From JBJGXI01 sp045635475 (GTDB lineage: Bacteria; Bacillota; Bacilli; Bacillales; Amphibacillaceae), in NCBI RefSeq assembly GCF_045635475.1, contig NZ_JBJGXI010000075.1, forward strand, positions 1 through 16,029: a stretch of 16,029 nucleotides of DNA, written 5' to 3'. Numbering within the stretch: the first letter of the stretch is position 1; the number at the start of each line of letters is the position of its first letter. A model generated the notes under the pieces. The model did no database searches. It saw only the letters and a program-made list of their open reading frames with translations, and was not told where the DNA came from. The translations under genes were made by a program, and so were the position numbers. Shown piece after piece: positions 15,721 through 16,029 of this stretch.

Positions 15721-16029
15721 CAGTCAGTTACCCTCCTACTTTTAACGGCTATATTATTGTAAAATATTTCAACTTATTAACCTTTACTTTTAGATCTTTA
15801 TAATGCATATATCATTAATTGGTTGTGTTGAATAGGCTTACTTTATGCTATCCTGCATCCACTATAGTGAACTACTCATATCATCTTCCATCTTTTTATC
15901 ACGATAATATTAAAGACAGAAAATATTTCTTATCAATTACTTACAAGCTTTAAAATTCATATATGTCTATATATTAATGTTTTTTGTAGGATTCAATAGA
16001 GGTTTTTCTGATGGATTGACATTGGTAGA
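15721..16029. other. AT-rich region upstream of the nucleotidyltransferase gene
   Basis: These 309 bases hold the ribosome binding site of the minus-strand gene (GGAGGG near 15730). I looked for a small precursor-peptide gene on both strands and found none with a ribosome binding site. The promoter could not be fixed. Confidence 0.4.

Noticed and set aside
1..16029. CRISPR arrays, tRNA or rRNA genes, complete insertion sequences
   Set aside because: No regularly spaced identical repeats, no tRNA-like cloverleaf with conserved arms noticed, and no transposase frame in the window.

Overview
The window looks like chromosomal DNA from a low-GC, Gram-positive, spore-former-type bacterium (order Bacillales; Bacillaceae or Planococcaceae would fit). 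The evidence is the AT-rich sequence, strong AGGAGG-type ribosome binding sites, TTG and GTG starts, and the gene families present: LytR-CpsA-Psr, YdcF/DUF218, VanZ-like, GlmU and GlmM. The genus cannot be fixed from the sequence alone. The theme is cell-envelope and exopolysaccharide synthesis, interrupted by an accessory segment and marked by many broken genes.

Layout. Positions 1-410 hold a decayed fragment of a glycosyltransferase gene next to a GC-rich inverted repeat. Positions 414-1490 (minus) hold an intact GT-B/GT28-like glycosyltransferase, the family member the fragment derives from. After a 637-base gap, two plus-strand genes follow: a DPM1-like family 2 glycosyltransferase (2128-2751) and an O-antigen ligase/polymerase-like membrane protein (about 2926-4206). 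A LytR-CpsA-Psr gene (4383-5280, minus) is split by one frameshift.

Positions 5543-8346 look accessory. A two-gene minus-strand cassette encodes an ABC/RecF-type AAA ATPase and a TOPRIM-like partner, overlapping by 4 bases and followed by a T8 terminator. It resembles ATPase-plus-TOPRIM anti-phage systems (PARIS, OLD, Gabija) and is the best candidate here for an undescribed system. Divergent from it are two tiny membrane-protein genes. Positions 8347-8736 are mostly non-coding with short imperfect repeats, and two overlapping small unknown genes (8737-9070, minus) sit downstream of glmM.

Positions 9190-12740 (minus) contain glmU and glmM, which make UDP-GlcNAc from GlcN-6-P. They are preceded by the remains of a second O-antigen-ligase-like gene whose last codons still carry the glmU ribosome binding site; the likely promoter lies upstream of the dead gene. 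Further right are a YdcF-like DUF218 protein (12934-13545, minus), a VanZ-like gene with one frameshift (13818-14241, plus) and an NTP_transf_5-type nucleotidyltransferase (14527-15720, minus).

Together the envelope genes provide precursor supply (GlmM, GlmU), sugar transfer (two glycosyltransferases), chain polymerisation or ligation (O-antigen ligase-like) and wall attachment (LCP). One large-deletion pseudogene, one gene fragment and two single-base frameshifts in 16 kb indicate either a decaying polysaccharide locus or, for the single-base cases, possible assembly errors.
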